Of a stretch of 64,000 bases of DNA, positions 51,429-60,570 are shown in pieces (positions within the stretch are counted from its first letter, which is position 1; each line of letters starts with the position of its first letter). The translations under genes and the position numbers were made by a program. Origin of the DNA: Mesorhizobium sp. (lineage in GTDB: Bacteria > Pseudomonadota > Alphaproteobacteria > Rhizobiales > Rhizobiaceae); the NCBI GenBank assembly GCA_027492275.1, contig JAPUFC010000021.1, positions 44,288 through 108,287 on the forward strand, written 5' to 3'. Below the pieces are notes generated by a model, which was given only the letters and a program-made list of their open reading frames with translations, did not search any database and had not been told where the DNA came from.

Positions 51429-54400
51429 TCAGGTCCTCAGAACGCGGTAGATCGCCGGGATGACGAGCACGGTGAGCAGGGTCGACGAGGCGAGGCCGAA
51501 CAGGAGCGAGATCGCCAGCCCCTGGAAGATCGGATCGGCCAGGATCACCGCCGCGCCGATCATCGCGGCCAGCGCGGTGAGCAGGATCGGCTTGAAGCGG
51601 ATCGATCCCGCTTCGATCAGGATGTCGGCTAGGGGCCGTGCGTCCGTTCCGGCGTGGCGGATGAAGTCGACCAGCAGGATCGAGTTGCGCACGATGATGC
51701 CGGCCAGAGCGATGAAGCCGATCATCGAGGTGGCCGAGAAGGGCGCAGCGAACAGCCAGTGGCCGCCGAGGATGCCGATGAAGGTCAGCGGGATCGGCGT
51801 CAGGATGACCAGCGGCAGCCTGAAGGAGCGGAACTGTGCGACGACGAGGATATAGATGCCGAGCAGCGCCACCATGAAGGCGCCGCCCATGTCGCGGAAG
51901 GTGACCCACGTCACCTCCCATTCGCCGTCCCACAGCAGCGTCGGCGCGCCGTCGTCGTGCGGCTGGCCGTGTAGCGAGACGACGGGCTTCGGCAGACCGC
52001 TCCAGTCCTGCGCGTCGAGCGCCGCCTGCACGGCGATCATGCCGTAGAGCGGCGCCTCGAAGTCGCCCGCGAGCTCGGCCGTGACCATCTCGGCGGCGCG
52101 GCCGTTGTGGCGGAAAACGGGGAGGGAGGCGCGCTCCTCGGCCAGGCGCACCACGTCGCCGAGCTCCACGACGCCCCGGTCGCCGGGCAGCACGTTGGCC
52201 GGGATCGGCGTCGTCAGGAAGCGCTCGTCCATCCTGCGCTCGCCCTTCGGCCGTTCGATGCGGATCGGAATCGGCTGGCGTCCGCCGCCGCGATGGGAGT
52301 AGCCCACCGTCACGCCGCCGTTGAGGATGGCGATCGTGTCGAAGACGTCGCCCTCGTCCACCCGGAAGAACTCCAGGTCGTCGGTCGAGATCGTCGCGCG
52401 CAGCCTGCGCGGCGCGACGCCGAAGGAATTGTCGACGTCGACGATGAAGGGCACGGAGCGGAAAGCCGCCTCCACGCGCGCGGCCACCTGCCGGCGCGTC
52501 CCGGCGTCCGGTCCGTAGATCTCGGCGAGCAGCGTGGCCAGCACCGGCGGCCCGGGCGGCGGCTCCACGACCTTGAGGCTGGTGCCTTCGGGCATCGCGA
52601 CGGTCGCGAGGCGCTCGCGGATGTCGAGGGCGATGGCGTGGCTGGCGCGGCCGCGCGCGCCCTTTGGCGACAGGTTGATCGCCGCCTCGCCCTGGTGCGT
52701 GCCGGTGCGGTAGAAGGAATGGCGCACGAGGCCGTTGAAATCGAAGGGCGCGGCCGCGCCCGCATGGGTGCGGACGCTCTCCACCTCCTCCAGTCGCAGC
52801 GCGACCCGCGCCACCGCCTGCGCCACCGCGTCGGTCGCCTCGACGGACGCGCCTTCGGGCAGGTCGATGACGACCGACAGTTCCGACTTGTTGTCGAAGG
52901 GCAGCAGCTTGACCGTCACGTGCTGCGTGTAGAACAGCGCCAGCGAGCCGAGCGTGAGAACGCCGACGGCGAGCAGGAAGCTCCAGCTCGCCGTCTTCGA
53001 CGACAGCACGAGGCGGGCGGCGTGGGCATAGAGGCGCCCGAGCACGCCGCCATGGGCCTGGCCGTGGGCTCCATGGGCGGGCGCGGGACCGGCGATCCTC
53101 AGCATCAGCCACGGCGTCACGGTGACGGCGACAAAGAAGGAAAAAATCATCGCGGCCGAGGCGTTGGCCGGGATCGGGCTCATATACGGCCCCATCATGC
53201 CGGACACGAACAGCATCGGCAGCAGCGCGGCGACCACGGTCAGCGTCGCCACGATGGTCGGGTTGCCGACCTCGGCCACGGCGTCTATGGCCGCCGTCCT
53301 GCGGTCGCGGCCGTCTCCCATGCCCCAGTGACGGGCGATGTTCTCGATGACGACGATGGCGTCGTCGACCAGGATGCCGATCGAGAAGATCAGCGCGAAG
53401 AGCGAGACGCGGTTGAGGGTGTAGCCCATTGCCCAAGAGGCGAACAGGGTGAGCAGGATGGTGACCGGGATGACGACGGCCACGACCAGCGCCTCGCGCC
53501 GGCCGATGGCCAGCCAGACCAGGAGGATGATGGAGGCGGTGGCGAGGCCGAGATGGAACAGCAGCTCGTTGGCCTTCTCGTCGGCGCTCTTGCCGTAGTC
53601 GCGCGTGACCTCGACGGCGATCCCGTCCGGGATCAGCGTTCCTTCGAGCTGCGCGACGCGATGCAGAATCGCGTCGGCGACGGTGACGGCGTTGGAGCCG
53701 GCGCGCTTGGCGACGGCCAGCGTGACGGCCGGCTCCCGGACGATGTCGGTGCCGCCGCGCGTCACGGTCGAGACCAGCGCCTCGCCCGTGTCGGCGGAAA
53801 AGGCGACGCTCGCCACGTCGCGCACATAGACCGGGCGGTTGTCGCGGGACGTCAGTAGCAGGTTGCCGACCTGCGCGGGCGTGGCCAGCGTCTCGCCGGC
53901 CGCCAGCATGACCTGCTCGCCCCGGTCGCGCAGGAGGCCGGCGGGGAAAGCGCGGTTCATGCCCCGCACCTTGCCGGCGAGCTGCTGGAGGGTGACGCCG
54001 TAGAGGGCGAGCCTGGCGGGGTCGGGCGCGATGCGGATCGTCTCGTCGGCCGCGCCGACGAGATAGGTGAGGCCGACGTCCTCGATCCTGGCGATCTCGG
54101 TCCTCAGCTCCCGCGCGATCCGCGTCAGGTCGTTCGGCGTGACGCGGCCTGCGGCGGCAGGCTTCGGCGCCAGCGTCAGCGTCACGATGGCCACGTCGTC
54201 GATGCCGCGCGCCACGATCCGCGGCTCGGGAATGCCGACCGGAATGCGGTCCATGTTGGCGCGCACCCTGTCGTGGACACGCAGCACGGCCGCGTCCGCC
54301 GCGGTGCCGACGAGGAAACGGGCGGTCACCAGCACATGATCGTCATAGGTGTTCGAGTAGACGTGCTCGACGCCGTCGATCCCCTTGACGATGACCTCCA

Positions 54401-54626
54401 GCGGCTCGGTGATCAGCTTGACGGCGTCCTCGGCCCCGAGCCCGTCGGCGCGCACGAGGATGTCCACCATCGGCACGGAGATCTGCGGCTCCTCCTCGCG
54501 CGGCAGGGCGGCGAGCGCCAGCAGGCCGAAGGCGAAGGCGGCGATCAGGAACAGCGGCGTGAGCGGCGAGCCGATGAAGGCGCGGGTCAGCGCGCCCGCC
54601 ATGCCGATTGGGTGGGAGCGGGGCAT
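51429..54626 (-). CDS. RND efflux transporter permease (AcrB/CzcA superfamily)
   Basis: A 1065-residue inner-membrane pump with the twelve-helix RND layout: an N-terminal helix (LTPLFLIAAFAFGLLAL), a large periplasmic loop, helices 2-6, the second loop and helices 8-12. The helix-4 proton-relay block GILVDDAIVVIENIARHWG is intact. The overall sequence is closer to the broad HAE/unknown-substrate RND branch than to classical AcrB. It shares one base with the upstream adaptor gene. No outer-membrane channel gene is adjacent, so it may use a shared TolC. It is the third gene of the DUF2892-adaptor-RND unit. Confidence 0.93.
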   Translation of the reverse strand: MPRSHPIGMAGALTRAFIGSPLTPLFLIAAFAFGLLALAALPREEEPQISVPMVDILVRADGLGAEDAVKLITEPLEVIVKGIDGVEHVYSNTYDDHVLVTARFLVGTAADAAVLRVHDRVRANMDRIPVGIPEPRIVARGIDDVAIVTLTLAPKPAAAGRVTPNDLTRIARELRTEIARIEDVGLTYLVGAADETIRIAPDPARLALYGVTLQQLAGKVRGMNRAFPAGLLRDRGEQVMLAAGETLATPAQVGNLLLTSRDNRPVYVRDVASVAFSADTGEALVSTVTRGGTDIVREPAVTLAVAKRAGSNAVTVADAILHRVAQLEGTLIPDGIAVEVTRDYGKSADEKANELLFHLGLATASIILLVWLAIGRREALVVAVVIPVTILLTLFASWAMGYTLNRVSLFALIFSIGILVDDAIVVIENIARHWGMGDGRDRRTAAIDAVAEVGNPTIVATLTVVAALLPMLFVSGMMGPYMSPIPANASAAMIFSFFVAVTVTPWLMLRIAGPAPAHGAHGQAHGGVLGRLYAHAARLVLSSKTASWSFLLAVGVLTLGSLALFYTQHVTVKLLPFDNKSELSVVIDLPEGASVEATDAVAQAVARVALRLEEVESVRTHAGAAAPFDFNGLVRHSFYRTGTHQGEAAINLSPKGARGRASHAIALDIRERLATVAMPEGTSLKVVEPPPGPPVLATLLAEIYGPDAGTRRQVAARVEAAFRSVPFIVDVDNSFGVAPRRLRATISTDDLEFFRVDEGDVFDTIAILNGGVTVGYSHRGGGRQPIPIRIERPKGERRMDERFLTTPIPANVLPGDRGVVELGDVVRLAEERASLPVFRHNGRAAEMVTAELAGDFEAPLYGMIAVQAALDAQDWSGLPKPVVSLHGQPHDDGAPTLLWDGEWEVTWVTFRDMGGAFMVALLGIYILVVAQFRSFRLPLVILTPIPLTFIGILGGHWLFAAPFSATSMIGFIALAGIIVRNSILLVDFIRHAGTDARPLADILIEAGSIRFKPILLTALAAMIGAAVILADPIFQGLAISLLFGLASSTLLTVLVIPAIYRVLRT

Positions 54627-55588
54627 CAGGGAACGACGACGGTTTCTCCGGCCTGAAGGCCGGTCAGGATCTCCACGAAAGGCCGCCCGGCCTGCGTGAC
54701 CGTCTCGCCCGGCACGACGGTGCGTTCCACCTCGCTGCCGCCGGCGCGCACGCGGACGAAATCCAGCCCGGAGCGGGTGACGATCGCCGCCCGTGGCACG
54801 AGGATCGCCTGGCGCGTGCCGACCGGCACCTCGACCAGCACGCGGGCATCGACGAAGGCGTCCTGGAGCCTGTCCACCTCCACGTCGGCGACGACGCGGC
54901 CGTTCTCGATCTGCGGGTAGATCCTGGCGAGCCTGCCGGCCGTCTCCGCGCCGCCGACCGTGATGCGGAGCCGCGCGCCTTGCCTGAGGTCGGCGGAATG
55001 GCGTTCGGGAATGGCAAGGCGCAGGAAGAAGCCGCCGCCGCCGACGGTGGCCACCGGCTCGCCGGCCAGCACCACCGCGCCCTTCGTCACCGGGACGGTC
55101 AGCACGCGGCCGGAGGCGGGGGCCAGGACGGCGCCTTCCTCGCCCTGCTGCACGACGACGGCGCGCTGCGCCTCCGTCGCGGCGATCCGGTTCTGCGTCA
55201 CCTCGACATCGGTGCGGAGCTGCTCGAGGCGCTGGGTGGCGATCACCCCGCGATCGACCAGCGACCGGCCGCGGGCGAGCTCGGCTTCGGCCGTCTCCAT
55301 CTGCGCCCGGAGCGCGCGCAGCTGCGCGTCGAAGGCGGCGACCTGGAAGGCGATCTTGTCGTCGCGCACGACGGCGATCCGCGCGCCGGCCTCGACCGCG
55401 TCGCCTTCCGAGACGAGAAGCTCGCTGACCGTTCCGCCGATGCGGGCGCGAGCCGGCACGAGATCGCGTGCTTCCACCCGTCCGTAGACGGCCTTCCACT
55501 CGGCGAGCGGCTGCGGGGCGAGCACCAGCGTGTCGGCACAGGCGGGGGAAGCCGCCGCCAGCGCGGCGGCGAGAAGGGCGCAACGCAT
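54626..55588 (-). CDS. RND periplasmic adaptor (membrane fusion protein)
   Basis: A 320-residue HlyD/AcrA-like adaptor with a signal peptide at residues 1-18 (ASPACA). The lipoyl half-motifs flank a coiled-coil hairpin at about residues 85-145 (ALRAQMETAEAELARGR). The beta-barrel and C-terminal membrane-proximal domains follow (RLRITVGG, GLQAGETVVVP). It links the RND pump to an outer-membrane channel. It is fairly short for the family. The gene starts 23 bases after the DUF2892 gene. Confidence 0.92.
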   Translation of the reverse strand: MRCALLAAALAAASPACADTLVLAPQPLAEWKAVYGRVEARDLVPARARIGGTVSELLVSEGDAVEAGARIAVVRDDKIAFQVAAFDAQLRALRAQMETAEAELARGRSLVDRGVIATQRLEQLRTDVEVTQNRIAATEAQRAVVVQQGEEGAVLAPASGRVLTVPVTKGAVVLAGEPVATVGGGGFFLRLAIPERHSADLRQGARLRITVGGAETAGRLARIYPQIENGRVVADVEVDRLQDAFVDARVLVEVPVGTRQAILVPRAAIVTRSGLDFVRVRAGGSEVERTVVPGETVTQAGRPFVEILTGLQAGETVVVP

Positions 55589-55611
55589 CGGATGCTTCTC
55601 GTCCGGCGGCG

Positions 55612-55812
55612 CTAGAAGGCGCAGCCGGATTTGATGCCGAGGCGCCTGAAGACGATCGCCGCCGGACAGAAGCCGGTGAAGGCCGATTGCACGAGATTGG
55701 CGCCGATGAAGACGGTGAGCCAGACGAACAGCGGCGAGACCCAGAGGGTGAGCGCCACGGACAGCAGCACCATGACGCCGGCGAAGGCGAGAACGGAACG
55801 GTCGACGGTCAT
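55612..55812 (-). CDS. DUF2892 small membrane protein
   Basis: A 66-residue protein with two transmembrane helices and the family ending FTGFCPAAIVFRRLGIKSGC. DUF2892 segments also form the membrane anchor of YgaP-like rhodaneses and are common in sulfide and persulfide handling clusters. The two cysteines (GFCP and SGC) are conserved features of the family. AGGAG lies eight bases before the ATG at 55812. It is the first gene of the efflux unit, directly behind the operator cluster at 55834-55872. Confidence 0.85.
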   Translation of the reverse strand: MTVDRSVLAFAGVMVLLSVALTLWVSPLFVWLTVFIGANLVQSAFTGFCPAAIVFRRLGIKSGCAF

Positions 55813-55833
55813 TGCAAGTCTCCTGCGGAGGAT

Positions 55834-55872
55834 CGTATATACCAATATACGAATATACGTATATGCGTATAT
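55834..55872. promoter_or_regulatory. cluster of ATATACG/CGTATAT half-sites upstream of the efflux unit
   Basis: This 39-base AT-rich stretch carries five seven-base half-sites: CGTATAT at 55834, 55858 and 55866, and ATATACG at 55845 and 55853. CGTATAT-ACCA-ATATACG (55834-55851) is a perfect inverted repeat and ATATACGTATAT (55853-55864) a perfect palindrome. It lies 22 bases upstream of the DUF2892 start; the adjacent ArsR-family repressor is the likely ligand. Confidence 0.75.
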
Positions 55873-55942
55873 AATTGCAAGAGAGCTTTTGGGCGACTGT
55901 CGCGGTGCGGATGAGAACGGATTGCGTCGGGCAAGGCGCGCC

Positions 55943-56263
55943 TCAGCCCTTCGGCCTGCAATAGGCGCCGTAGAGCACGTCCATGACCTGCCGGGCCGTC
56001 TCGCTTTCGATGCGGTACCAGATGGTCTGCCCCTCGCGGCGGCCGCTGATGATCCTGTCCCGGCGCAGCAGCGCCAGATGCTGCGAGACCGTGGAATCGC
56101 GGATGCCGAGGAAATCCGCGAGCTGGCCGACCGATTTCTCGCCGTCGATGAGCTGGCACAGGAGGAGGAGCCGGTGCTGGTTGGACAGCGCCTTCAGCAG
56201 TTCGCTGGCCTCGTCGGCGGCGCCGCGCATGACGTCCGGATCGATGGCGGATTTGGCATTCAT
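55943..56263 (-). CDS. ArsR-family repressor, BigR/SqrR-like
   Basis: A 106-residue winged-helix ArsR-type regulator. The recognition region is GIRDSTVSQHLALLRRD. Two cysteines, Cys36 in LLLCQLIDGE and Cys102 in YGAYCRPKG, sit where BigR and SqrR carry their redox pair; those proteins form a disulfide or polysulfide bridge with reactive sulfur species and leave the DNA. No ArsR metal box (ELCVCDL) is present, which argues against metal sensing. Target-like half-sites occur both upstream of this gene and upstream of the efflux unit, so it likely represses both and itself. Confidence 0.87.
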   Translation of the reverse strand: MNAKSAIDPDVMRGAADEASELLKALSNQHRLLLLCQLIDGEKSVGQLADFLGIRDSTVSQHLALLRRDRIISGRREGQTIWYRIESETARQVMDVLYGAYCRPKG

Positions 56264-56268
56264 TGTTG

Positions 56269-56295
56269 CGTATCTACGTTATTCCGTATATACGG
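56269..56295. promoter_or_regulatory. operator between the ArsR-type gene and trxC
   Basis: CCGTATATACGG (56284-56295) is a perfect 12-bp palindrome and CGTATCTACG (56269-56278) is a near palindrome one base off. Both share the CGTAT/ATACG half-site with the cluster at 55834-55872. The position fits autoregulation of the repressor and control of the divergent thioredoxin gene. Confidence 0.72.
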
Positions 56296-56352
56296 TCAAC
56301 ACCTTGTCCGCCCGGCGCCGGTCGATGCGGCCGGACCCTGAAGAGTTTGCCC

Positions 56353-56793
56353 ATGCCCGTTACCCGTCAGATCGTCTGTCCGCATTGCGCCGGCGTCAAC
56401 CGTGTGCCCGGCGGCAAGCCCGCGACGGCGGCCCTGTGCGGCAAATGCGGAACCCGCCTGTTCGCAGGAAAGCCGGTCGCCGCCGACGCCGCGATGTTCG
56501 CGAAGCAGACGCAGCGCAGCGACGTGCCGGTGCTGGTGGACGTGTGGGCGCCGTGGTGCGGCCCCTGCCGGATGATGGCGCCCGCCTTCGAGGCGGCGGC
56601 GGCCACGCTGGAGCCGGATTTCCGGCTGCTGAAGTTCGATTCCGAAACCGACCCGCAGCTTGCCGCGCGGCTCGGCATCCGAAGCATTCCGACCCTGCTG
56701 CTCTATGCGGGCGGCCGCGAGATCGCCCGGGCGTCGGGCGCGATGGGCAAGGAGCAGATCGTGGCCTGGGCGCGCGACCGGCTGGCCGGCTGA
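56353..56793 (+). CDS. trxC: thioredoxin 2
   Basis: A 146-residue thioredoxin with the WCGPC active site and the N-terminal zinc-binding extension typical of TrxC (CPHCAG, then CGKCG). It reduces disulfides in the cytoplasm and is often induced by oxidative or sulfur stress. The ATG at 56353 is chosen as the start of the zinc domain. It is divergent from the BigR/SqrR-like gene across the palindromic site, which suggests shared control with the efflux unit. Confidence 0.93.
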   Translation: MPVTRQIVCPHCAGVNRVPGGKPATAALCGKCGTRLFAGKPVAADAAMFAKQTQRSDVPVLVDVWAPWCGPCRMMAPAFEAAAATLEPDFRLLKFDSETDPQLAARLGIRSIPTLLLYAGGREIARASGAMGKEQIVAWARDRLAG

Positions 56794-56809
56794 CGATCCG
56801 GGCCTCCGT

Positions 56810-58249
56810 TTACGGACCGTTCGGAGCCGGGCGCACGGCCTGCGGATCGGACGGCCCGGTCTCGTAGAGGGCGTCGACATAGGTTTCCAGGAAGCGCCTG
56901 CGCTCGCGCCGAACCGCCTCCTGTCCCGTCTCGTACCCGGCCATCAGCCGCTGGCGCTCGCGGAAGACGTCGAAGGCGCGGCGGGCGACGGGCAGCACCG
57001 CCTCGACCGGCCCGCCATGGATCATCGCCTGCCAGGCGGCGGTGGTCAGGATGTATTCCACCTGCTGCGGATTGCCCGCCGCGGCGTCCGCCGCCCGCCC
57101 CGCCTGCGACAGCATGGTCCGCGCCGCCTCGGCCCGCGCCTGCTGCGCCGTGGCGCCGTTCATGCTCATCACCGACGCATAGAAGCGCGCCAGCGCGGCG
57201 TTCTCCTCGTCGCCCGCCGCCCGCGCCTCCTGTTCGCTGCGCGCGAACGCCGCCGCAACGGCGACAGGATCGTCGTCGCGCATCAGAAGGGCGGCCTGCT
57301 GCACCAGAAGCTGGTAGCGGTCGTTCGGCGTGGAGGCGTGGTCGGCGGCGACATCCAGCGCGGCCGAGGCCAGCGCGGCATCGTCCAGGTCGAGCGCGCG
57401 CATGGCGATGTGGATGAACACGTCCCAGGCGAGCCTGGGCGTGACGTCCGCCATCAGGCGCGGCCTGGTCCGGCGGTCCCAGGGCTCCTCAACGAGCAGA
57501 TCGGCGGCGCCGAGCAGCGTGTTGAGCGCGGCGCGGTGGCGCCCTTCCAATCCGTAGGCCGCGCCGACGACCTGGCGGCTCCACGCATTGACCAGCCGGA
57601 CGGCGTTTTCGCTCAGTCCCGCGCCCTGCGGCAGCGTCGCCCGGGAGGCGAGGGCGATCGCCGTCGCCGTGTCCTGCGCCGCCAGCGCGGCCTCGGCCTT
57701 CTGGAGCAGTTCGACCGCCAGCCTGCCGGCCTCGGGCAGTTCGCCGTTGCCGGAGGATGCCTTCCGCGCCCAGGCCTCAGCCTCCCGCTGCAGGTCCTCG
57801 CGGGCGGCGTCGCCGAAACGCGTCCCCATCCACAGCGCGGTGATCGCCGCCGTCTCGACGGCCTCGCCGTAGCGGCCGAGATCGGCAAGTGCATGGGCGC
57901 GCGACACCAGCAGCGTGTTCCTGACGTCGGCATCCGGCCGGTCCGCCCCGTCGACCAGCGCCAGACCCTGCTCGGCGAGCAGGAGCGCGAAGGACGGGTT
58001 GCCGTCGTAGCGGACCAGGTCGGAATAGACGGAGAAGAACAGGCCGAATTCCGGATCGAGGCGGCCGTCATGCGGCGCGCGGCGCAGGCCGTCGCTCATA
58101 ATGGCGCGCGCCTCGGCGTAGTCGTTGTGCGTCTTGTAGGCCTCGAACGCCCGGTCGATGACCTCGTAGGGGTCGACATGGTGCGCCCGCGCGACCGGTA
58201 TGCCGGAACCCAGCAGCAATAGGAGGACGAGCAGGCGCGACAGGCTCAT
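56810..58249 (-). CDS. exported helical-repeat protein, partner of the CHAT protein
   Basis: A 479-residue protein that I cannot name. It has a signal peptide at residues 1-22 (SLSRLLVLLLLLGSGIPVARA) and is otherwise almost wholly alpha-helical, with Ala/Leu/Arg-rich repeats of TPR-like length, for instance ARAIMSDGLRRAP, ALLLAEQGLALVDGADRPDA and ALADLGRYGEAVETA. It overlaps the upstream CHAT-protein gene by four bases, so the two are made together and both probably reach the periplasm. A scaffold or substrate-presenting role for the protease-like partner is possible but unproven. Confidence 0.7.
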   Translation of the reverse strand: MSLSRLLVLLLLLGSGIPVARAHHVDPYEVIDRAFEAYKTHNDYAEARAIMSDGLRRAPHDGRLDPEFGLFFSVYSDLVRYDGNPSFALLLAEQGLALVDGADRPDADVRNTLLVSRAHALADLGRYGEAVETAAITALWMGTRFGDAAREDLQREAEAWARKASSGNGELPEAGRLAVELLQKAEAALAAQDTATAIALASRATLPQGAGLSENAVRLVNAWSRQVVGAAYGLEGRHRAALNTLLGAADLLVEEPWDRRTRPRLMADVTPRLAWDVFIHIAMRALDLDDAALASAALDVAADHASTPNDRYQLLVQQAALLMRDDDPVAVAAAFARSEQEARAAGDEENAALARFYASVMSMNGATAQQARAEAARTMLSQAGRAADAAAGNPQQVEYILTTAAWQAMIHGGPVEAVLPVARRAFDVFRERQRLMAGYETGQEAVRRERRRFLETYVDALYETGPSDPQAVRPAPNGP

Positions 58250-59970
58250 TCGCCGCCCTCTCCGACCAGGACGAAGGGAGCCCAGGCGGACGGATGGGCG
58301 AGGCTCGGGTCGCGCTCGTCCTGCATCACCGCCAGCATGGACCGGCGCAGCGCCTCCGCACGGCCGATGCCGCTTTCGGCGCCGAGCGCGCGGATGGCGC
58401 CGGTGGTCAGCCGTGCCGCCGCGTCGTCGCGCACCGGCCAGTGCGACACCAGGATGGCGCGCGCGCCGGCGTAGATGAAGGCCCTCGCCAGGCCCGAAAG
58501 GCCCTCGGCGTCGGGCGCGCCGTCGCTTCCGGCCGTGTTGCAGGCCGACAGCAGAACCCAGTCGGCGGACAGGTTCAGCCCCGCCACCTCGGAGGCGGTG
58601 AGCAGTCCGTCGTCCTCGACCGTGGCGACCTCCGGCGGCGTCAGGACCAGCGCCGGCTCCGCCAGTCCGGGCAGGTCGCCCGACAGCAGCCCATGCGTGG
58701 CGAAGGCCAGGATGCCGACGCGGGACAGGTCCATCGTCTTCACGGCCGTCTCGGTGGCGGCCTCGCCGAGCAGAAGGTCGTCCTCGCCGGCCGACAGCGC
58801 CTCGGCCAGCCGGCGCAGCTCCGGTCCGGTCTGGGGCAGCGGCGGCAGGTTGCGCACGGCCGTCACATCGGCGAGCGCGCCGCGAAAGAAGCTGCCGTCC
58901 GGCGCGGCATCGGCGACGGTTCGAACCGGCCGGCCGCCGAGAACCGGAGCGCCGATGCCCAGGAAGGCGGCACGGTCGCCGCCGTCGCGTGCGCGCGGCC
59001 GCGACCGGATCGCCGACAGGCTGTCCACCGAGGGCAAGGTGGTGAAGGCGAAGCGTTTCGCCAGCCAGGCCGTCGCCCGCATCGCCGCCGGGTCGGTGTC
59101 CGCGCCGGCGGGCGGCTCCGACACCAGCACGGACAGGGGCAGGCCGCTCAACGCCCCGTCGGCGACGACGAAGACATGGTGAGTCGCGCCAATCACGCTT
59201 TCCACCGGCTCGATCAACTGCGTGTAGAGGAAATGGGCGATCGTCCGGTCGAAGGCCGGGATGCGCGGGCCGTCCATTCCCGCCACCAGCGTACGGGCCC
59301 CGCGCGTCGCGGCGTCGGGATCGAGATCGGCGCGCAGGGTGGCGACTTCCTCGGCGAGGAAGGCCGGCGGAATGAAAGCGCGATGCCAGACGCTCGCCGC
59401 GCGGCTCACCGCCCAGATGTGGACCGCCTCGCGGCCGGTCAGGACGAACAGCAGGCTCTCGTCCTCGCCAAGCAGGGCGCGCACCGCGTCCAGCGACAGC
59501 GGCGCGGGATCGGCCAGTTCGCGATAGCGCGGAAAGTCCCTGGTGAGACCGGCGTCCACGGCGGCGATCTCGGCCCGGATGGAATCGATCTCGCCGCGCA
59601 GGCGCACGATGGCGTCGGCGCTGCCGGCCTGGCCGTCACCGGCGCGCCGGACGATCTCGGCGTCGCGCGCGGACGCCAGCTCCACCAGGTCCTGCCGTTT
59701 GCGGACGAGGGCGGCCAGTTCGGGATCGCCGCCGGCCGACCGCAGCGCAAGCTGCCGCAGCGCCCTGCCGGCCGAGGACATGAAGGCCCATTGCGCGACC
59801 TCGAACGCTTCGGCGTTCTGCTGGCGCGACGGCTCGGCCAGGACAGGCCGGCTTCCCGCGGCGAGCAAGGCGGCGAAAAGGACGATCGACGCGACGCGGA
59901 CCGTCCGAAGCAGACACAAACAGCGCAAGACGACGTGCCCCCGAGCCAAGCCTCGCGATCCCTGCATCAT
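58246..59970 (-). CDS. exported CHAT-domain protein (caspase-like fold)
   Basis: A 574-residue protein. A hydrophobic segment ending RPVLAEP (about residues 27-48) reads as a signal peptide, then a helical coiled region (about 60-170), then the CHAT domain. Its predicted catalytic pair is His in ILAFATHGLLSGD and Cys in WVLLSACNTAG, matching the caspase/separase-like dyad. The strand SHWPV and the C-terminal block APFVLVGEG are also typical. CHAT proteins are proteases activated by partner proteins; most are cytoplasmic, so export is notable. Starts at 59970 and 59967 are equally possible. Confidence 0.85.
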   Translation of the reverse strand: MMQGSRGLARGHVVLRCLCLLRTVRVASIVLFAALLAAGSRPVLAEPSRQQNAEAFEVAQWAFMSSAGRALRQLALRSAGGDPELAALVRKRQDLVELASARDAEIVRRAGDGQAGSADAIVRLRGEIDSIRAEIAAVDAGLTRDFPRYRELADPAPLSLDAVRALLGEDESLLFVLTGREAVHIWAVSRAASVWHRAFIPPAFLAEEVATLRADLDPDAATRGARTLVAGMDGPRIPAFDRTIAHFLYTQLIEPVESVIGATHHVFVVADGALSGLPLSVLVSEPPAGADTDPAAMRATAWLAKRFAFTTLPSVDSLSAIRSRPRARDGGDRAAFLGIGAPVLGGRPVRTVADAAPDGSFFRGALADVTAVRNLPPLPQTGPELRRLAEALSAGEDDLLLGEAATETAVKTMDLSRVGILAFATHGLLSGDLPGLAEPALVLTPPEVATVEDDGLLTASEVAGLNLSADWVLLSACNTAGSDGAPDAEGLSGLARAFIYAGARAILVSHWPVRDDAAARLTTGAIRALGAESGIGRAEALRRSMLAVMQDERDPSLAHPSAWAPFVLVGEGGE

Positions 59971-60004
59971 GATTGTGACGACATATCGGGCGGGTGGCCG
60001 CTCC

Positions 60005-60475
60005 CTAGCCGAGAGGCAGCACCTCGGATCGCTTGACCTGGCCGAGGGCGAAGCTGGTTTCGATGGAGGCGACGTTGTCGAGGCGGGTGAGCTTGTCCTT
60101 GAGGAAGCGCTCATAGGCTTCCAGGTCGGCGGCGACGATGCGCATGAGATAGTCGCGCTGGCCCGTCATCAGATAGCAGTCGACCACCTCGGGCCATCGC
60201 GACACGGCCTCGGCGAAGCGGTCGAGATCCTCCTCGCGCTGCCGTTCCAGCTTGATCGAGGCGAAGGCGCTGATCGGCAGCCCGACCTTCTTCTGGTCGA
60301 CGATCGCGGTGTAGCCCTTGACCACGCCGGCCCGCTCCAGCAGCCGGACCCGCCGCGCGCAGGGCGACGCCGAAAGGCCCACGCGCTCCGCGATCTCGGC
60401 GGTGGTCAGCTTCGCGTCCGCCTGCAGCGCGCGCAGGATCTTCAGGTCGATCTTGTCCAGAAGCGGATTTGGCAT
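60005..60475 (-). CDS. Lrp/AsnC-family regulator
   Basis: A 156-residue feast/famine regulator. The helix-turn-helix is TTAEIAERVGLSASPCARRVRLLE and the C-terminal RAM domain contains YLMTGQRDYLMRIVAADLEAYERFL. It is divergent from the E1-type dehydrogenase gene, an arrangement seen for MdeR and MdeB in pseudomonads. It likely responds to an amino acid and controls the divergent gene through the palindromes between them. Confidence 0.92.
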   Translation of the reverse strand: MPNPLLDKIDLKILRALQADAKLTTAEIAERVGLSASPCARRVRLLERAGVVKGYTAIVDQKKVGLPISAFASIKLERQREEDLDRFAEAVSRWPEVVDCYLMTGQRDYLMRIVAADLEAYERFLKDKLTRLDNVASIETSFALGQVKRSEVLPLG

Positions 60476-60570
60476 GGATCACCATGGATGGGCGTGTGAG
60501 TAGCCATTTCAGCTAATCCATGACGGCAGAATGCGCAAGATTGGCCGCATTCGCTCCCTCTCCCATTCTA

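Noticed and set aside
58246..59970. Type III-E CRISPR-associated Craspase
   Set aside because: The CHAT protein has a signal peptide, the helical partner is exported too, and no CRISPR repeats or Cas genes are present.
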